Source: an uncultured Geobacteraceae bacterium (GTDB taxonomy: Bacteria > Desulfobacterota > Desulfuromonadia > Desulfuromonadales > Geopsychrobacteraceae). Taken from it: a stretch of DNA of 62,474 nt. Shown in pieces: positions 8,864 to 17,470 of this stretch. Made by a program: the position numbers and the translations under genes. Position 1 is the first letter of the stretch, and every line of letters begins with the position of its first letter. The notes below the pieces were generated by a model. It was not told where the DNA came from. It saw nothing but the letters and a program-made list of their open reading frames with translations, and ran no database searches. Where the stretch lies: NCBI GenBank assembly GCA_937958075.1, contig CALFFB010000134.1, forward strand, positions 1 to 62,474, read 5' to 3'.

Positions 8864-9462
8864 TGCGTCTGCTGGTGGCCACCTCGAATCCGGGAAAGCT
8901 GCGTGAGCTCAAGGAATTGCTGGAACAGACCCCCCTTGAACTGATCAGTCTTGCGCAACTGCAAAACCCGCCGGCGGTCGTTGAAGATGGCGCGACCTTT
9001 GCGGACAACGCCATAAAAAAGGCGACAACCCTGGCCCGCTTCAGTGGCTGTGTGACCATGGCCGACGACAGCGGCCTCTGTGTCGATGCCCTGGATGGCG
9101 CTCCCGGTGTCCATTCGGCGCGCTATGCCGGTGAGACCGCGGACGATGCCGCCAACAACGCCAAGTTGCTGCGCGTTCTGGAACCGGTGCCACGGCTGCA
9201 GCGGCAGGCCCATTTTCACTGCTGTATCGCCCTGGCCTGGCCGGATGGGCGCACCCACACCTTCTCCGGAACGGTTCAGGGACTGATCGTTGATGCGCCA
9301 CGGGGCAGCCAGGGGTTCGGCTACGATCCCCTGTTTCTGGTGCCGGAATACGGCAAGACCATGGCCGAACTGGGGAGTCGCCTCAAGAACCGCATCAGCC
9401 ACCGTGCCAGGGCCTTGGAACAGGCGTTACCGGTGGTGCGCGCGTTGGCGGAAGAAAAGTAG
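8863..9462 (+). CDS. rdgB: XTP/dITP diphosphatase (RdgB/HAM1)
   Basis: The enzyme removes non-canonical purine nucleotides (dITP, XTP) from the pool before they enter DNA. The 199 residues fit the family. Signatures are LVATSNPGKLRELKELL at the start, VEDGATFADNAIKKA, ADDSGLCVDALDGAPGVHSARYAG and GSQGFGYDPLF. The start is ATG 8863, overlapping the rph stop by one base. Reading further upstream in frame only gives translated rph sequence. Together with ndk, 68 bases downstream, it makes a nucleotide-pool group. Confidence 0.97.
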   Translation: MRLLVATSNPGKLRELKELLEQTPLELISLAQLQNPPAVVEDGATFADNAIKKATTLARFSGCVTMADDSGLCVDALDGAPGVHSARYAGETADDAANNAKLLRVLEPVPRLQRQAHFHCCIALAWPDGRTHTFSGTVQGLIVDAPRGSQGFGYDPLFLVPEYGKTMAELGSRLKNRISHRARALEQALPVVRALAEEK

Positions 9463-9530
9463 ATATTTCGGCAGTTCCACAGCCATAAACGACAGCGCCC
9501 AGGCGCTTACATAACCACAGGAGGAAAAAC

Positions 9531-9944
9531 ATGGAAAGAACGTTTGCGATTATCAAGCCCGATGCCTATGCCGCCGGCCATGCCGGGAAAATTCTGGCCC
9601 GGATCTACGCTGAGGGTTTCAAGGTTGTCGGTCTGAAAAAACTGTTTTTAAGCAAGGTGGAAGCGGAAGGGTTTTACGCGGTTCACAAGGAGCGCCCTTT
9701 TTTTGGTGAGCTGACCGACTTTATGAGCAGCGGCCCCTGTGTGGTTATGGCCCTTGAGGCCCCGGATGCCATTCGTAAATGGCGTGATCTGATGGGCGCC
9801 ACCAACCCGGCCGAAGCGGCTGAAGGAACCCTGCGCAAGGAGTTCGGAACCTCCATCGGTGAAAATGCCACCCACGGTTCTGACGCTCCGGATACCGCCG
9901 CCTTTGAGCTGGGATATTTCTTCAACGGCCTGGAGCTCCTGTAA
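9531..9944 (+). CDS. ndk: Nucleoside diphosphate kinase
   Basis: Ndk moves the gamma phosphate between nucleoside triphosphates through a phosphohistidine. The 137-residue protein begins ERTFAIIKPDA and contains the active-site block NATHGSDAPDTAAFELGYFF with the catalytic His in THGSD. SGPCVVMALEAPDAI and GATNPAEAAEGTLRKEFG are family motifs. A strong Shine-Dalgarno, AGGAGG, sits at 9520-9525. A perfect hairpin terminator at 9974-10005 ends the long forward run that started upstream of mutL. Confidence 0.98.
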   Translation: MERTFAIIKPDAYAAGHAGKILARIYAEGFKVVGLKKLFLSKVEAEGFYAVHKERPFFGELTDFMSSGPCVVMALEAPDAIRKWRDLMGATNPAEAAEGTLRKEFGTSIGENATHGSDAPDTAAFELGYFFNGLELL

Positions 9945-9973
9945 TTCCGGGGTTAACGTCTTGTGTCCGGTCA

Positions 9974-10005
9974 CGCCCTTCGCTAGACTCGCGAAGGGCG
10001 TTTTT
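9974..10005 (+). terminator. Rho-independent terminator after ndk
   Basis: CGCCCTTCGC (9974-9983) and GCGAAGGGCG (9991-10000) form a perfect 10-bp stem with a 7-nt loop, followed directly by TTTTT (10001-10005). Confidence 0.92.
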
Positions 10006-10056
10006 ACTACACACTTGGCAAAAGACCGGAATCAGCGTTGACCGGCAGGTAAGATT

Positions 10057-11097
10057 TTGAGCGAAACGGTGACAGAGAAGACGGACATCAAAAACCTGTC
10101 CTGTCCTGAGCTGGAGCGGCTGTTGATCCAGTACGGGCAACAGAAATTCCGTGCCCGGCAGATCCTGAAGTGGGTTTATCAGCACCAGGCTGAAGATTTC
10201 AGCGTCATGACCAATCTGGGCAAGGAACTGCGCGCCTGGCTGGCGCAGCGGTTTGCTATTTCCCAGTTGCGCCCTGTCGCAGTTCAAACCAGCAGCGACG
10301 GGACCCGCAAATACCTGTTCCGCCTTGCAGACGGCGCCCATATCGAGACGGTGCGCATCCCCATGGAAGAGGGGCGATCGACCCTGTGTATTTCCACCCA
10401 GGCCGGGTGCGCCATGGGGTGCAGCTTCTGCATGACGGCTACGGCCGGTCTCAAACGTCACCTGCAACCGGCCGAGATTGTCAACCAGGTGTGTGCCGCT
10501 ATTGCGGATGGCCCGGTGACCAATATTGTCCTGATGGGGATGGGGGAGCCCCTGCATAATCTGGACAACGTCGTCACCGCCCTGGAGATTCTTTATCTGG
10601 ATGACGGTCTGGGGTACGGTGCGCGGCGGGTGACCCTGTCCACCTGCGGACTGGTTCCGGAGATTCGTGAACTGGGCCAAAGGATCAAGGTCAACCTGGC
10701 GGTATCGCTGAATGCCGCCGATGACCAGGTGCGTGATCGGCTGATGCCCGTCAACCAGCGTTATCCTCTGACGGAACTGATACCGGCCTGCGCCGATTTT
10801 GCCCGCGCAACCCGGCAACGGGTGACCTTTGAGTATATTCTCATCAGAGGCGTCAACGATTCGCTGAACGACGCCAACAAGCTGGTGAAATTACTCCATC
10901 CGGTGCGCTGCAAGGTCAATCTTATTGCCTACAACGAGCATGAGGGGTCGGATTTTTTACCGCCCGATGCGGCGACCATCAAAAATTTTCAGCAACGGCT
11001 CCTTGATCGCGGTCTGCTGGCGACTTTGCGGGCGAGCAAGGGGCGTGACATTGACGGCGCCTGTGGTCAGCTCAGCGGCCGGCAGCAGGAGTCATGA
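10057..11097 (+). CDS. rlmN: Dual-specificity 23S rRNA/tRNA m2A methyltransferase RlmN
   Basis: RlmN is a radical SAM enzyme that methylates C2 of A2503 in 23S rRNA and A37 in some tRNAs. The 346-residue protein has CAMGCSFC (CxxxCxxC cluster) after STQAG, NIVLMGMGEPLHN, VTLSTCGLVPEI, NLAVSLNAADDQVRDRLMPVN, and a C-terminal LRASKGRDIDGACGQL holding the methyl-carrying Cys. The start is TTG at 10057 with AGGT at 10047-10050; no better ATG exists before the family N-terminus. It follows the ndk terminator and opens a new unit. Confidence 0.95.
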   Translation: MSETVTEKTDIKNLSCPELERLLIQYGQQKFRARQILKWVYQHQAEDFSVMTNLGKELRAWLAQRFAISQLRPVAVQTSSDGTRKYLFRLADGAHIETVRIPMEEGRSTLCISTQAGCAMGCSFCMTATAGLKRHLQPAEIVNQVCAAIADGPVTNIVLMGMGEPLHNLDNVVTALEILYLDDGLGYGARRVTLSTCGLVPEIRELGQRIKVNLAVSLNAADDQVRDRLMPVNQRYPLTELIPACADFARATRQRVTFEYILIRGVNDSLNDANKLVKLLHPVRCKVNLIAYNEHEGSDFLPPDAATIKNFQQRLLDRGLLATLRASKGRDIDGACGQLSGRQQES

Positions 11098-11141
11098 ACA
11101 TCGCCATAAATCAAAAAGTCTCAACCTGAAGGAGTGGTCTT

Positions 11142-12020
11142 ATGAAAGAAACACCGGTAGTCGGCGTCATCGGCGGCAGTGGGTTGTACGAAATCGAGGG
11201 GCTGACCGACGTGGAAGAGGTGCGCCTGACGACGCCCTTCGGCGATCCCTCGGATGCTTATATCACCGGCAAGCTGAATGGTATCAGGATGGTGTTTCTG
11301 CCCCGGCATGGTCGGGGGCACCGCCTGCTGCCGTCGGAGGTGAATTATCGCGCCAATATTTACGGCATGAAAACCCTGGGTGTCAACCGGATCATCTCGG
11401 TATCCGCCGTCGGCAGCATGAAAGAAGAGATCGTGCCCGGCCATATCGTCATCCCCGATCAGTTCTTCGATCGCACCGCGGGCAAGCGCGCCTCGACCTT
11501 TTTCGGTGGCGGGATTGTCGGACATATTCAGTTTGCCGATCCGGTCTGTCAGGATCTGGCCGGCACGCTGACGGATGCGGCCCGCCGGGTCGGCGCGACG
11601 GTTCATGCCGGCGGCACCTACATCTGTATTGAGGGGCCGAATTTTTCAACCCGGGCCGAGTCACGGATTTATCGCAGCTGGGGCGTCGATATCATCGGCA
11701 TGACCAACATCCCGGAGGCGCGCCTGGCGCGGGAGGCGGAAATCTGCTACGCCACCGTTGCCCTGGCCACGGATTACGACTGCTGGCATGAAGGCCACGA
11801 TGACGTGTCCGTTGAGGCCGTAGTGGCTATTATCAGGCAGAATGTGGCCACCGCCCGTGAGATCATCAAGACAGCGGTGACGGATATGGCGCGGCATGAA
11901 ACGGCTTGCAGCTGTGACAGCGCCCTGGAATACGCGGTTATGACCGAGCGGGGCCAGATACCGCAAACAACGCTGGACGACTTGCAGCCGCTTCTCGGCA
12001 AATACTTTTCCAAAGGATAG
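11142..12020 (+). CDS. mtnP: S-methyl-5'-thioadenosine phosphorylase
   Basis: The enzyme splits methylthioadenosine into adenine and methylthioribose-1-phosphate, the first step of methionine salvage and of by-product clearance from radical SAM and polyamine chemistry. The 292-residue protein shows VIGGSGLYEIEG, FLPRHGRGHRLLPSEVNYRANIYG, SVSAVGSMKEEIVPG and MTNIPEARLAREAEICYATVALATDYDCW, diagnostic of MTA rather than inosine phosphorylases. The start ATG 11142 has GAAGGAG upstream. The next gene, a PfkB kinase, is 4 bases downstream, so the two form one unit. Confidence 0.93.
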   Translation: MKETPVVGVIGGSGLYEIEGLTDVEEVRLTTPFGDPSDAYITGKLNGIRMVFLPRHGRGHRLLPSEVNYRANIYGMKTLGVNRIISVSAVGSMKEEIVPGHIVIPDQFFDRTAGKRASTFFGGGIVGHIQFADPVCQDLAGTLTDAARRVGATVHAGGTYICIEGPNFSTRAESRIYRSWGVDIIGMTNIPEARLAREAEICYATVALATDYDCWHEGHDDVSVEAVVAIIRQNVATAREIIKTAVTDMARHETACSCDSALEYAVMTERGQIPQTTLDDLQPLLGKYFSKG

Positions 12021-12024
12021 ATCT

Positions 12025-12936
12025 ATGAGTGTTCTGGTTATCGGCAGTGTCGCCCTGGATTCTATCGCCACACCCTTCGGACAGGTGAGGGAGGTCCTGG
12101 GTGGTTCCGCCAGCTATTTTTCAACCTCTGCCAGCTATTTTACCGATGTCAATCTGCTGGCGGTGATCGGTGAGGATTTTCCCGAAGAGCATATCGATTA
12201 CCTGAAGTCCCGCGCCATCAACCTGGATGGTCTGCAACAGGTCGCGGGGCAGACCTTCCGCTGGAGCGGAAGGTACGAATATGATCTCAACGAGGCGCAT
12301 ACCCTGGATACCCAGCTCAACGTATTCGAGACCTTCAAGCCGCAGCTGCCGGAGCATTACCGGCAGGCGGAATATGTGTTCCTGGCGAATATCGATCCTG
12401 TGATCCAGCGTGAAGCCCTGGCTCAGGTGCGGGCGCCGCAACTGGTCGCCTGTGACACTATGAATTTCTGGATCGAGGGCAAGCGGGAAGACCTGCTGAA
12501 AACCCTGAAGCTGGTTGATATCCTGGTCATCAATGAAGCGGAAGTTCGGCAGCTGGCGCAGGAGCCGAACCTGATCAAGGCGGCCGCAGCCGTCCGGAGC
12601 TTCGGTCCCCGGACCCTGGTCGTCAAGCGGGGTGAATACGGGGTCCTCATGTTCGGCGAGGGCTCTGTCTTTTCGGCCCCGGCCTATCCTTTGGAGGAGG
12701 TGTTCGATCCCACCGGCGCCGGAGACACCTTTGCCGGCGGTTTTTTCGGATATCTGGCGGCGACCCGTAATTTTTCCGATGCCAGTTTAAGAAAGGCCAT
12801 CGTCTATGGTACGGTGATGGCATCCTTCACGGTGGAGAAGTTCAGCCTCGATCGCCTCAAGGAGATCGACCATCAGCAGATTGCCGATCGGTACAAAAAG
12901 ATTAAACTGCTGACGGATTTTGCCGATCTGGATTAA
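12025..12936 (+). CDS. PfkB family sugar/nucleoside kinase
   Basis: This is a 303-residue ribokinase-fold kinase. It has the PfkB N-terminal region (GGSASYFSTSASYF), a middle sugar-binding part, and the C-terminal catalytic motif DPTGAGDTFAGGFFGYLA with the base Asp near residue 238. The substrate cannot be read from sequence. Its place 4 bases after mtnP suggests a role in nucleoside or methylthioribose metabolism, but it is not an MtnK-type kinase, which belongs to a different fold. AAAGGA precedes the ATG. Confidence 0.85.
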   Translation: MSVLVIGSVALDSIATPFGQVREVLGGSASYFSTSASYFTDVNLLAVIGEDFPEEHIDYLKSRAINLDGLQQVAGQTFRWSGRYEYDLNEAHTLDTQLNVFETFKPQLPEHYRQAEYVFLANIDPVIQREALAQVRAPQLVACDTMNFWIEGKREDLLKTLKLVDILVINEAEVRQLAQEPNLIKAAAAVRSFGPRTLVVKRGEYGVLMFGEGSVFSAPAYPLEEVFDPTGAGDTFAGGFFGYLAATRNFSDASLRKAIVYGTVMASFTVEKFSLDRLKEIDHQQIADRYKKIKLLTDFADLD

Positions 12937-12995
12937 CTTCTTCATGAAGCATTCGCGGTAACAGATGCTGTTTACCTTTGCGCGACAGGCGGCCT

Positions 12996-13478
12996 ATGTT
13001 TATCGAACACCAGCAGCTTAAATCCCTGTTTGTGTCGGCGGGCAAAATCAGGCAGCTGTATATTTCCGCCGGGCCGGTGCAGCTTGCTTTCCCCGGGCAG
13101 ACACCGCAGCTGTGCAGCGCCTATCTGCTGCGTCTGGGGGATAAGGGGAAGATGCTGGTTGTCGTCGCTTTTTACCTGACGGAGAGCCACCGGTCGGTGT
13201 TTTATGTGCCCGAGCAGGGGGAAGTGTCCGAGGCTGTCGCGAAAAAGCTCTTTGCCGAGGGGATCCTTTTTATCGAATCCATGGGGTTTCTGCTGTCCGA
13301 TACCGATTATCCCCTGTTGTCGCCGAAGGAACAGCAGGATTACTGGTACCGCCTGCCCATCTCGCAGCCCCCGGATTTGTTCGGCAGAAGTTATCCCGTG
13401 GGGCAACATGCGTCCGACATCAAGGCCTTGGGCAATACCAGCCGGTCCAGCTTGGGTCGGTTTCTGGCATCAATGTAG
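12996..13478 (+). CDS. Conserved hypothetical protein
   Basis: I do not recognise this 160-residue protein. It starts MFIEHQQLKSLF and alternates beta-like hydrophobic stretches (IRQLYISAGPVQLAF, KMLVVVAFYL) with charged helices, ending in a Ser/Arg-rich tail. There is no signal peptide or membrane helix, so it is probably cytoplasmic. The start is ATG 12996; TTG 12978 in the same frame has no better ribosome-binding site. It lies between the PfkB kinase and a TPR lipoprotein, all on the forward strand. KEQQDYWYRLP in the C-terminal third is its most distinctive stretch. Confidence 0.7.
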   Translation: MFIEHQQLKSLFVSAGKIRQLYISAGPVQLAFPGQTPQLCSAYLLRLGDKGKMLVVVAFYLTESHRSVFYVPEQGEVSEAVAKKLFAEGILFIESMGFLLSDTDYPLLSPKEQQDYWYRLPISQPPDLFGRSYPVGQHASDIKALGNTSRSSLGRFLASM

Positions 13479-13538
13479 TATGCCATCAGGCCGGAGCTGA
13501 TTCATGATTCTTGTTCACATTGATCAAAGTGAGGGACT

Positions 13539-14297
13539 ATGCGCCGTTATCTGATTGTGGCCGGATGTCTGGTTATACTGCTTCTGGGCGGCTGTGTGGC
13601 GGCAACACCCCAGTCGGAGGGTCATAGACAACAGGCGGATGTCCATTACAAACTGGCCGTTGCCCACCTGCAGGGGGATAATCCCGGAGCCGCCTTGCGG
13701 GAGCTGCTCAAAGCAGTCGAGCTGGACCCGAAGAACAGCGAGATCCACGTCACCCTGGCCCAGGCCTATCAGCAGCGCCGTGCTTATGCCGAAGCGGAAA
13801 AGCATTATCTCAAGGCCCTTGAACTTTCCGAAAACGACCCCAGTTACCAGAACAATATCGCTACCCTGTATCTCGACATGCAACAGTGGGACAGGGCGAT
13901 CCACTATTTCGATCTGGCAGCCCGCAATCTGTTGTTTGAGAGTACCCACATTGCCCTGACCGGCAAGGGATACGCCTATCTGCAAAAAGAAGAGTATAAC
14001 CAGGCACTGAATGTGTTCCGTGCGGTCGCCGCCGAATACCCGAACTATGCTCCGGCCTTCTACTACCAGGCTGAAGTTTATCGGGTAACGGGCGCCGAGC
14101 GCCTTGAGCAGGTCGCGTTGCAGCGTACGGTGGATCTGGCGCCGGATGTTGTACAGGCGCGCCATCGCCTGGCGGTGTTGCACATCAAGGCAAAAAACTT
14201 TTCAGCCGCGCGCACCCAACTGGAAACCATCATCAATTTTTCTCCGGAATCAGATGCCGGTCGCGATGCGGCCGAGCTGCTGAAAACCCTGCCCTGA
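13539..14297 (+). CDS. TPR-repeat lipoprotein (PilF/NlpI-like)
   Basis: A lipoprotein signal peptide (MRRYLIVAGCLVILLLGGC, with lipid-anchored Cys19) is followed by TPR units from about residue 35 to the end. Examples are HYKLAVAHLQGDNPGAALRELLKAVELDPKN and YNNIATLYLDMQQWDRAIHYF-like repeats. About six repeats fit in the 252 residues, the size of PilF/PilW pilotins that help type IV pilus secretin assembly. That role is inferred from fold only; no pilus genes are in the window. It may also be a general periplasmic scaffold. GTGAGGGAC upstream gives a weak ribosome-binding site. Confidence 0.82.
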   Translation: MRRYLIVAGCLVILLLGGCVAATPQSEGHRQQADVHYKLAVAHLQGDNPGAALRELLKAVELDPKNSEIHVTLAQAYQQRRAYAEAEKHYLKALELSENDPSYQNNIATLYLDMQQWDRAIHYFDLAARNLLFESTHIALTGKGYAYLQKEEYNQALNVFRAVAAEYPNYAPAFYYQAEVYRVTGAERLEQVALQRTVDLAPDVVQARHRLAVLHIKAKNFSAARTQLETIINFSPESDAGRDAAELLKTLP

Positions 14298-14344
14298 TGT
14301 TCTTCGGGGACGGCAGTAAGTGAGCCTTTCGGGCATGGTGATAG

Positions 14345-15184
14345 ATGCTTCTCGACACGATTGACGCCGCCGCCGCGCAATTGCGCCGCTCTTTACAGGG
14401 CGCCATCCCGGATATCGCCCTTGTCGCCGGTTCCGGGCTGGCTGCCGGTCTTGAGCCGTTGTCGGCACAGTTTCAGTGGGATCTGGCGGAACTGCCGGGG
14501 TTCCCCGACGTCAGCGTTGCCGGGCAGCAGGGCCGGCTGGTTTTTGGTGATCTGCACAATTGTTCGGTGCTGGCTTTTTTCGGGCGGTATCATGTCTATG
14601 AAGGCTACAGCCCCTGGCAGGTCACCGCTCAGGTACGCCTTGCCGCTGCCGTCGGCTGTCGCAAGATTCTGCTGACCAACGCCGCCGGTGGTCTGCTGGC
14701 GGAGATGACGCCGGGGGATTTCATGCTGGTGACAGATCATCTGAATTTCACCGGACTCAATCCCCTGATCGGTCGCAGGGAGCGTGAATTTGTTGATCTG
14801 ACCAGCCTCTATGCTACTGCCGGCGGCGACGAATTGGCTGAGGCACTGCAGATCAGGGGCATCAGGCTGCACCGCGGTGTCCTGGCCTGGATGCCCGGGC
14901 CGAGCTATGAGACACCGGCCGAGATCGCTTTTCTGGAAAAAGCGGGGGCCGCGGCGGTCTCCATGTCGACGATTCCCGAAGCGATTGTTGCCCGACGTTA
15001 CGGGCTTGAGGTGATGGCGGTCTCCTTTATCGCCAATCCGGCTGCCGGCAAATCCCCTGTCGCCTTGAATCACCAGGATGTCCTGCGTTCCGGACAGGAG
15101 CACGCCGCTCAATTTCACACCCTTCTTCAATGCCTCCTCCAGCGCTGGGGTCGACGCCCTGGGTCTGCAAGTCAACCTCTTTGA
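14345..15184 (+). CDS. punA: Purine nucleoside phosphorylase (PunA type)
   Basis: This trimeric-type purine nucleoside phosphorylase (279 residues) splits inosine and guanosine to base and ribose-1-phosphate. Signatures are VAGSGLAAGL, FFGRYHVYEGYSPWQVTAQVRLA, LTNAAGGLLAEMTPGDFMLVTDHLN, MPGPSYETPAEI and AVSMSTIPEAIVA. The canonical SNxAAG reads IANPAAG here (Asn kept). It is related to mtnP 2.3 kb upstream, so the region holds two members of one superfamily with different purine specificities. It follows the TPR gene by 47 bases, and a promoter for the next gene begins 28 bases after it. Confidence 0.88.
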   Translation: MLLDTIDAAAAQLRRSLQGAIPDIALVAGSGLAAGLEPLSAQFQWDLAELPGFPDVSVAGQQGRLVFGDLHNCSVLAFFGRYHVYEGYSPWQVTAQVRLAAAVGCRKILLTNAAGGLLAEMTPGDFMLVTDHLNFTGLNPLIGRREREFVDLTSLYATAGGDELAEALQIRGIRLHRGVLAWMPGPSYETPAEIAFLEKAGAAAVSMSTIPEAIVARRYGLEVMAVSFIANPAAGKSPVALNHQDVLRSGQEHAAQFHTLLQCLLQRWGRRPGSASQPL

Positions 15185-15211
15185 TTTCAGCCTATTAGCT
15201 CTTTCGGTGAC

Positions 15212-15239
15212 TTGACAGGTCAGGAGTTGGTGGTAAAGT
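15212..15239 (+). promoter_or_regulatory. Putative sigma70 promoter of the universal stress gene
   Basis: TTGACA at 15212-15217 and TAAAGT at 15234-15239 are separated by 16 bases, with TGG just before the -10 element. It lies 52 bases before the usp start, in the gap after the nucleoside phosphorylase. Confidence 0.55.
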
Positions 15240-15290
15240 TTCATACACCTGCAACATCATGCCTGATTGATGTCTGAAAAGGAGGACACC

Positions 15291-15740
15291 ATGAAAGACT
15301 TTTCCACGATACTCGTTGCCATCGATTTTTCTGACAGTTCGGATAACGCCTTCAACCTCGCCCTGAATATGGCCCGTAAATATTCCGCCAAGCTGGAGCT
15401 GGTACACGTGATTAACGAACCCGTCGATCTGCGGGGTTTTTATGTGCCGCACATCTCCTTTGAAAAACTCGAGGAAGAGATTGAGGAAGGCGCCAGGAAA
15501 ATGATGGAGAGTTTCTGTCGACGCCATCTGGCGGACTACGAAAATTTTGAGTCCCATATTGTTGCCGGGCTCCCCTACGAGCAGATCCTGCAGCAGGCCC
15601 AGGACCTCGGGGCAGACCTGGTGATTCTCGGTACCCACGGGCGCACCGGGCTTGATCATGTTCTGTTCGGCAGCACGGCGGAAAAGGTTGTACGGCGTTC
15701 ACCGGTACCGGTCTTGACCGTGCGCCTGTCCGAAGAATAA
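15291..15740 (+). CDS. Universal stress protein (UspA family)
   Basis: This single-domain UspA protein of 149 residues is an adenine-nucleotide-binding stress factor of the cytoplasm. It begins with ILVAIDFSDSS and ends with the ATP-binding motif GTHGRTGLDHVLFGSTAEKVVRRSPVPVLTV, which matches G-2x-G-9x-G(S/T). AAAGGAGG at 15278-15285 fixes the start at ATG 15291; the upstream in-frame TTG and ATG at 15267 and 15270 lack such a site. It appears to be a single-gene unit, with its own promoter at 15212 and terminator at 15770. Confidence 0.95.
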   Translation: MKDFSTILVAIDFSDSSDNAFNLALNMARKYSAKLELVHVINEPVDLRGFYVPHISFEKLEEEIEEGARKMMESFCRRHLADYENFESHIVAGLPYEQILQQAQDLGADLVILGTHGRTGLDHVLFGSTAEKVVRRSPVPVLTVRLSEE

Positions 15741-15769
15741 CAGCTCTCAGGTTTTTTCTGATTTTTACT

Positions 15770-15802
15770 GGGCGGCCCGTAACAGGGCTGCTCATTTTTT
15801 TT
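15770..15802 (+). terminator. Rho-independent terminator after usp
   Basis: GGGCGGCCC (15770-15778) pairs with GGGCTGCTC (15785-15793) over a 6-nt loop, nine pairs including two G-U. ATTTTTTTT follows, up to 15802. Confidence 0.8.
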
Positions 15803-15874
15803 GCCTCCGGGGCACGGGGCTGATATGGTAGCTGACCCTGACCTGATCTTGCTGAGTACGACGAGTATGTCCTT

Positions 15875-17470
15875 ATGACCCTGCGTTTGCGCGAACTTGT
15901 GCTGAGACCCGACGAGCCCGAAACAGCCCTGGCGGATAAGATTGTCGAGGTTCTGGGATGTCGGGCCGATGAAATCCGGCAGTGGCGAATTGCCCGACTG
16001 GGCATTGACGCCAGGCGTAAACAGGACATCAGAAAGGTCTGTACCCTGGTTTTTGAATGCGCTGACGAGGATGATTTTCTGCGGCGTTATGCGCATCCTC
16101 AGCTTGATCCGGCGCCGGTGCCTGTGCCCTTCGACCTCGGGGTGCTGAAGAGGGGAATTCACGTTATCGTTGCCGGCATGGGGCCGGCCGGACTCTTCAG
16201 TGCGCTGGCCCTGGCCCAGGCCGGTGCCCGGGTGACTCTGCTGGAACGGGGCCGGCCGGTCGAACAGCGGGTGCGCGATGTCCAGCGCTTCTGGAAAGGG
16301 GGGATCCTTGATGAAAACAGCAATGTGCAGTTCGGTGAGGGGGGCGCCGGCACCTTTTCCGATGGAAAACTGACAACCCGGGTGAATCATCCGGAAATTT
16401 CTTTTGTTCTGGAAAAGCTGGCGGACTTTGGCGCTCCGGCCGATATCCTTTACCAGGCAAAACCCCATATCGGCAGTGACCGTTTGCGGCAGGTGCTGAT
16501 CAACTTTCGCTACCACCTGCAGGGCCTCGGTGTGGATATCCGTTTTGCCGCGCAGCTGACGAATCTGGAGGTCAAGGGTCAACAGCTGCGGGGCGTGATT
16601 GTCAACGACCGGAATGAGCTGGCCTGTGACGCGCTGGTGCTGGCTCCCGGGCACAGCGCCCGGGATACCTACCGGATGTTGGCGGAGCGGGGTGTCGCCC
16701 TTGAGTCCAAGGCGTTTGCTGTCGGCGTCCGGGTTGAGCATCCGGCGGCGGTGATCAACCGGATTCAGTACGGCCGGGATTTTTATCCCGGTCTGCCGAC
16801 AGCGGAATACCGGTTGTCCTATAATGATCCGGAGACAAAACGGGGCATTTATTCCTTCTGCATGTGCCCCGGCGGCGAGGTCATCAATTCCGCTTCGGAG
16901 CAGGGGGGGCTGGTGGTGAACGGTATGAGCCTGCGCCGGCGTGACGCGCCGGGCTCCAACAGCGCCCTGGTGGTGGCGGTGACACCGGAGGATTTTTCCG
17001 GCGGCGGGGTGCTGGCCGGGATCGATTTTCAACGCTACCTGGAGCAGGCGGCCTGGCAGGCGGGAGAACCCGGCTGGCTGGCACCGGCCCAGCCGGTGCG
17101 CGAGTTTTTACACGGGCGCGGCGGGCGCTTGGCGTCCAGCTGCCGACCGGGTATCGTTCATGCCGATTTAAAACAGTGCCTGCCGGCGGCGGTGGTGACC
17201 GGCCTGCAGCGGGCGCTCCCCGTTTTTGACCGGAAAATGCGTGGCTTTATCTGCGACGAGGCGACCCTGATCGGGGTCGAGACCCGGACTTCGGCACCGG
17301 TGCGGATTCTTCGTGATCAGCGCTGCGAGTCGATCAGTCACGAGGGGTTGTTCCCCGCCGGCGAAGGGGCCGGTTACGCCGGGGGCATCATGAGTGCGGC
17401 CCTTGACGGGCTGCGGGTGGCACGCAGTATTATCGAAACCAATCAACACAAGCTGATGGAGAGCCAGTGA
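15875..17470 (+). CDS. FAD-dependent oxidoreductase (COG2509 type)
   Basis: The 531-residue flavoprotein resembles the COG2509 'FAD-dependent dehydrogenase' family, whose substrate is unknown. Residues 1-85 form a small N-terminal alpha/beta domain. The Rossmann dinucleotide motif follows (VIVAGMGPAGLFSALALAQAGARVTLLERG, about 98-127), then GEGGAGTFSDGKLTTR, typical of this family, and LVLAPGHSARDTY. Near the end FPAGEGAGYAGGIMSAALDGLRVA is the second FAD contact. CMCPGGEVI is a conserved Cys pair. ATG 15875 lacks a clear Shine-Dalgarno. Its TGA overlaps the GTG of the next gene, so the two are coupled. Confidence 0.88.
   Translation: MTLRLRELVLRPDEPETALADKIVEVLGCRADEIRQWRIARLGIDARRKQDIRKVCTLVFECADEDDFLRRYAHPQLDPAPVPVPFDLGVLKRGIHVIVAGMGPAGLFSALALAQAGARVTLLERGRPVEQRVRDVQRFWKGGILDENSNVQFGEGGAGTFSDGKLTTRVNHPEISFVLEKLADFGAPADILYQAKPHIGSDRLRQVLINFRYHLQGLGVDIRFAAQLTNLEVKGQQLRGVIVNDRNELACDALVLAPGHSARDTYRMLAERGVALESKAFAVGVRVEHPAAVINRIQYGRDFYPGLPTAEYRLSYNDPETKRGIYSFCMCPGGEVINSASEQGGLVVNGMSLRRRDAPGSNSALVVAVTPEDFSGGGVLAGIDFQRYLEQAAWQAGEPGWLAPAQPVREFLHGRGGRLASSCRPGIVHADLKQCLPAAVVTGLQRALPVFDRKMRGFICDEATLIGVETRTSAPVRILRDQRCESISHEGLFPAGEGAGYAGGIMSAALDGLRVARSIIETNQHKLMESQ

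Noticed and set aside
13515..13530. FNR-like TTGATCAA before the TPR lipoprotein gene
   Set aside because: The two half sites have no 4-base spacer, so it is not an FNR box.
15656..17032. 458-codon open frame on the minus strand
   Set aside because: It is opposite the FAD oxidoreductase, which has clear FAD motifs; a shadow of GC-rich coding sequence.
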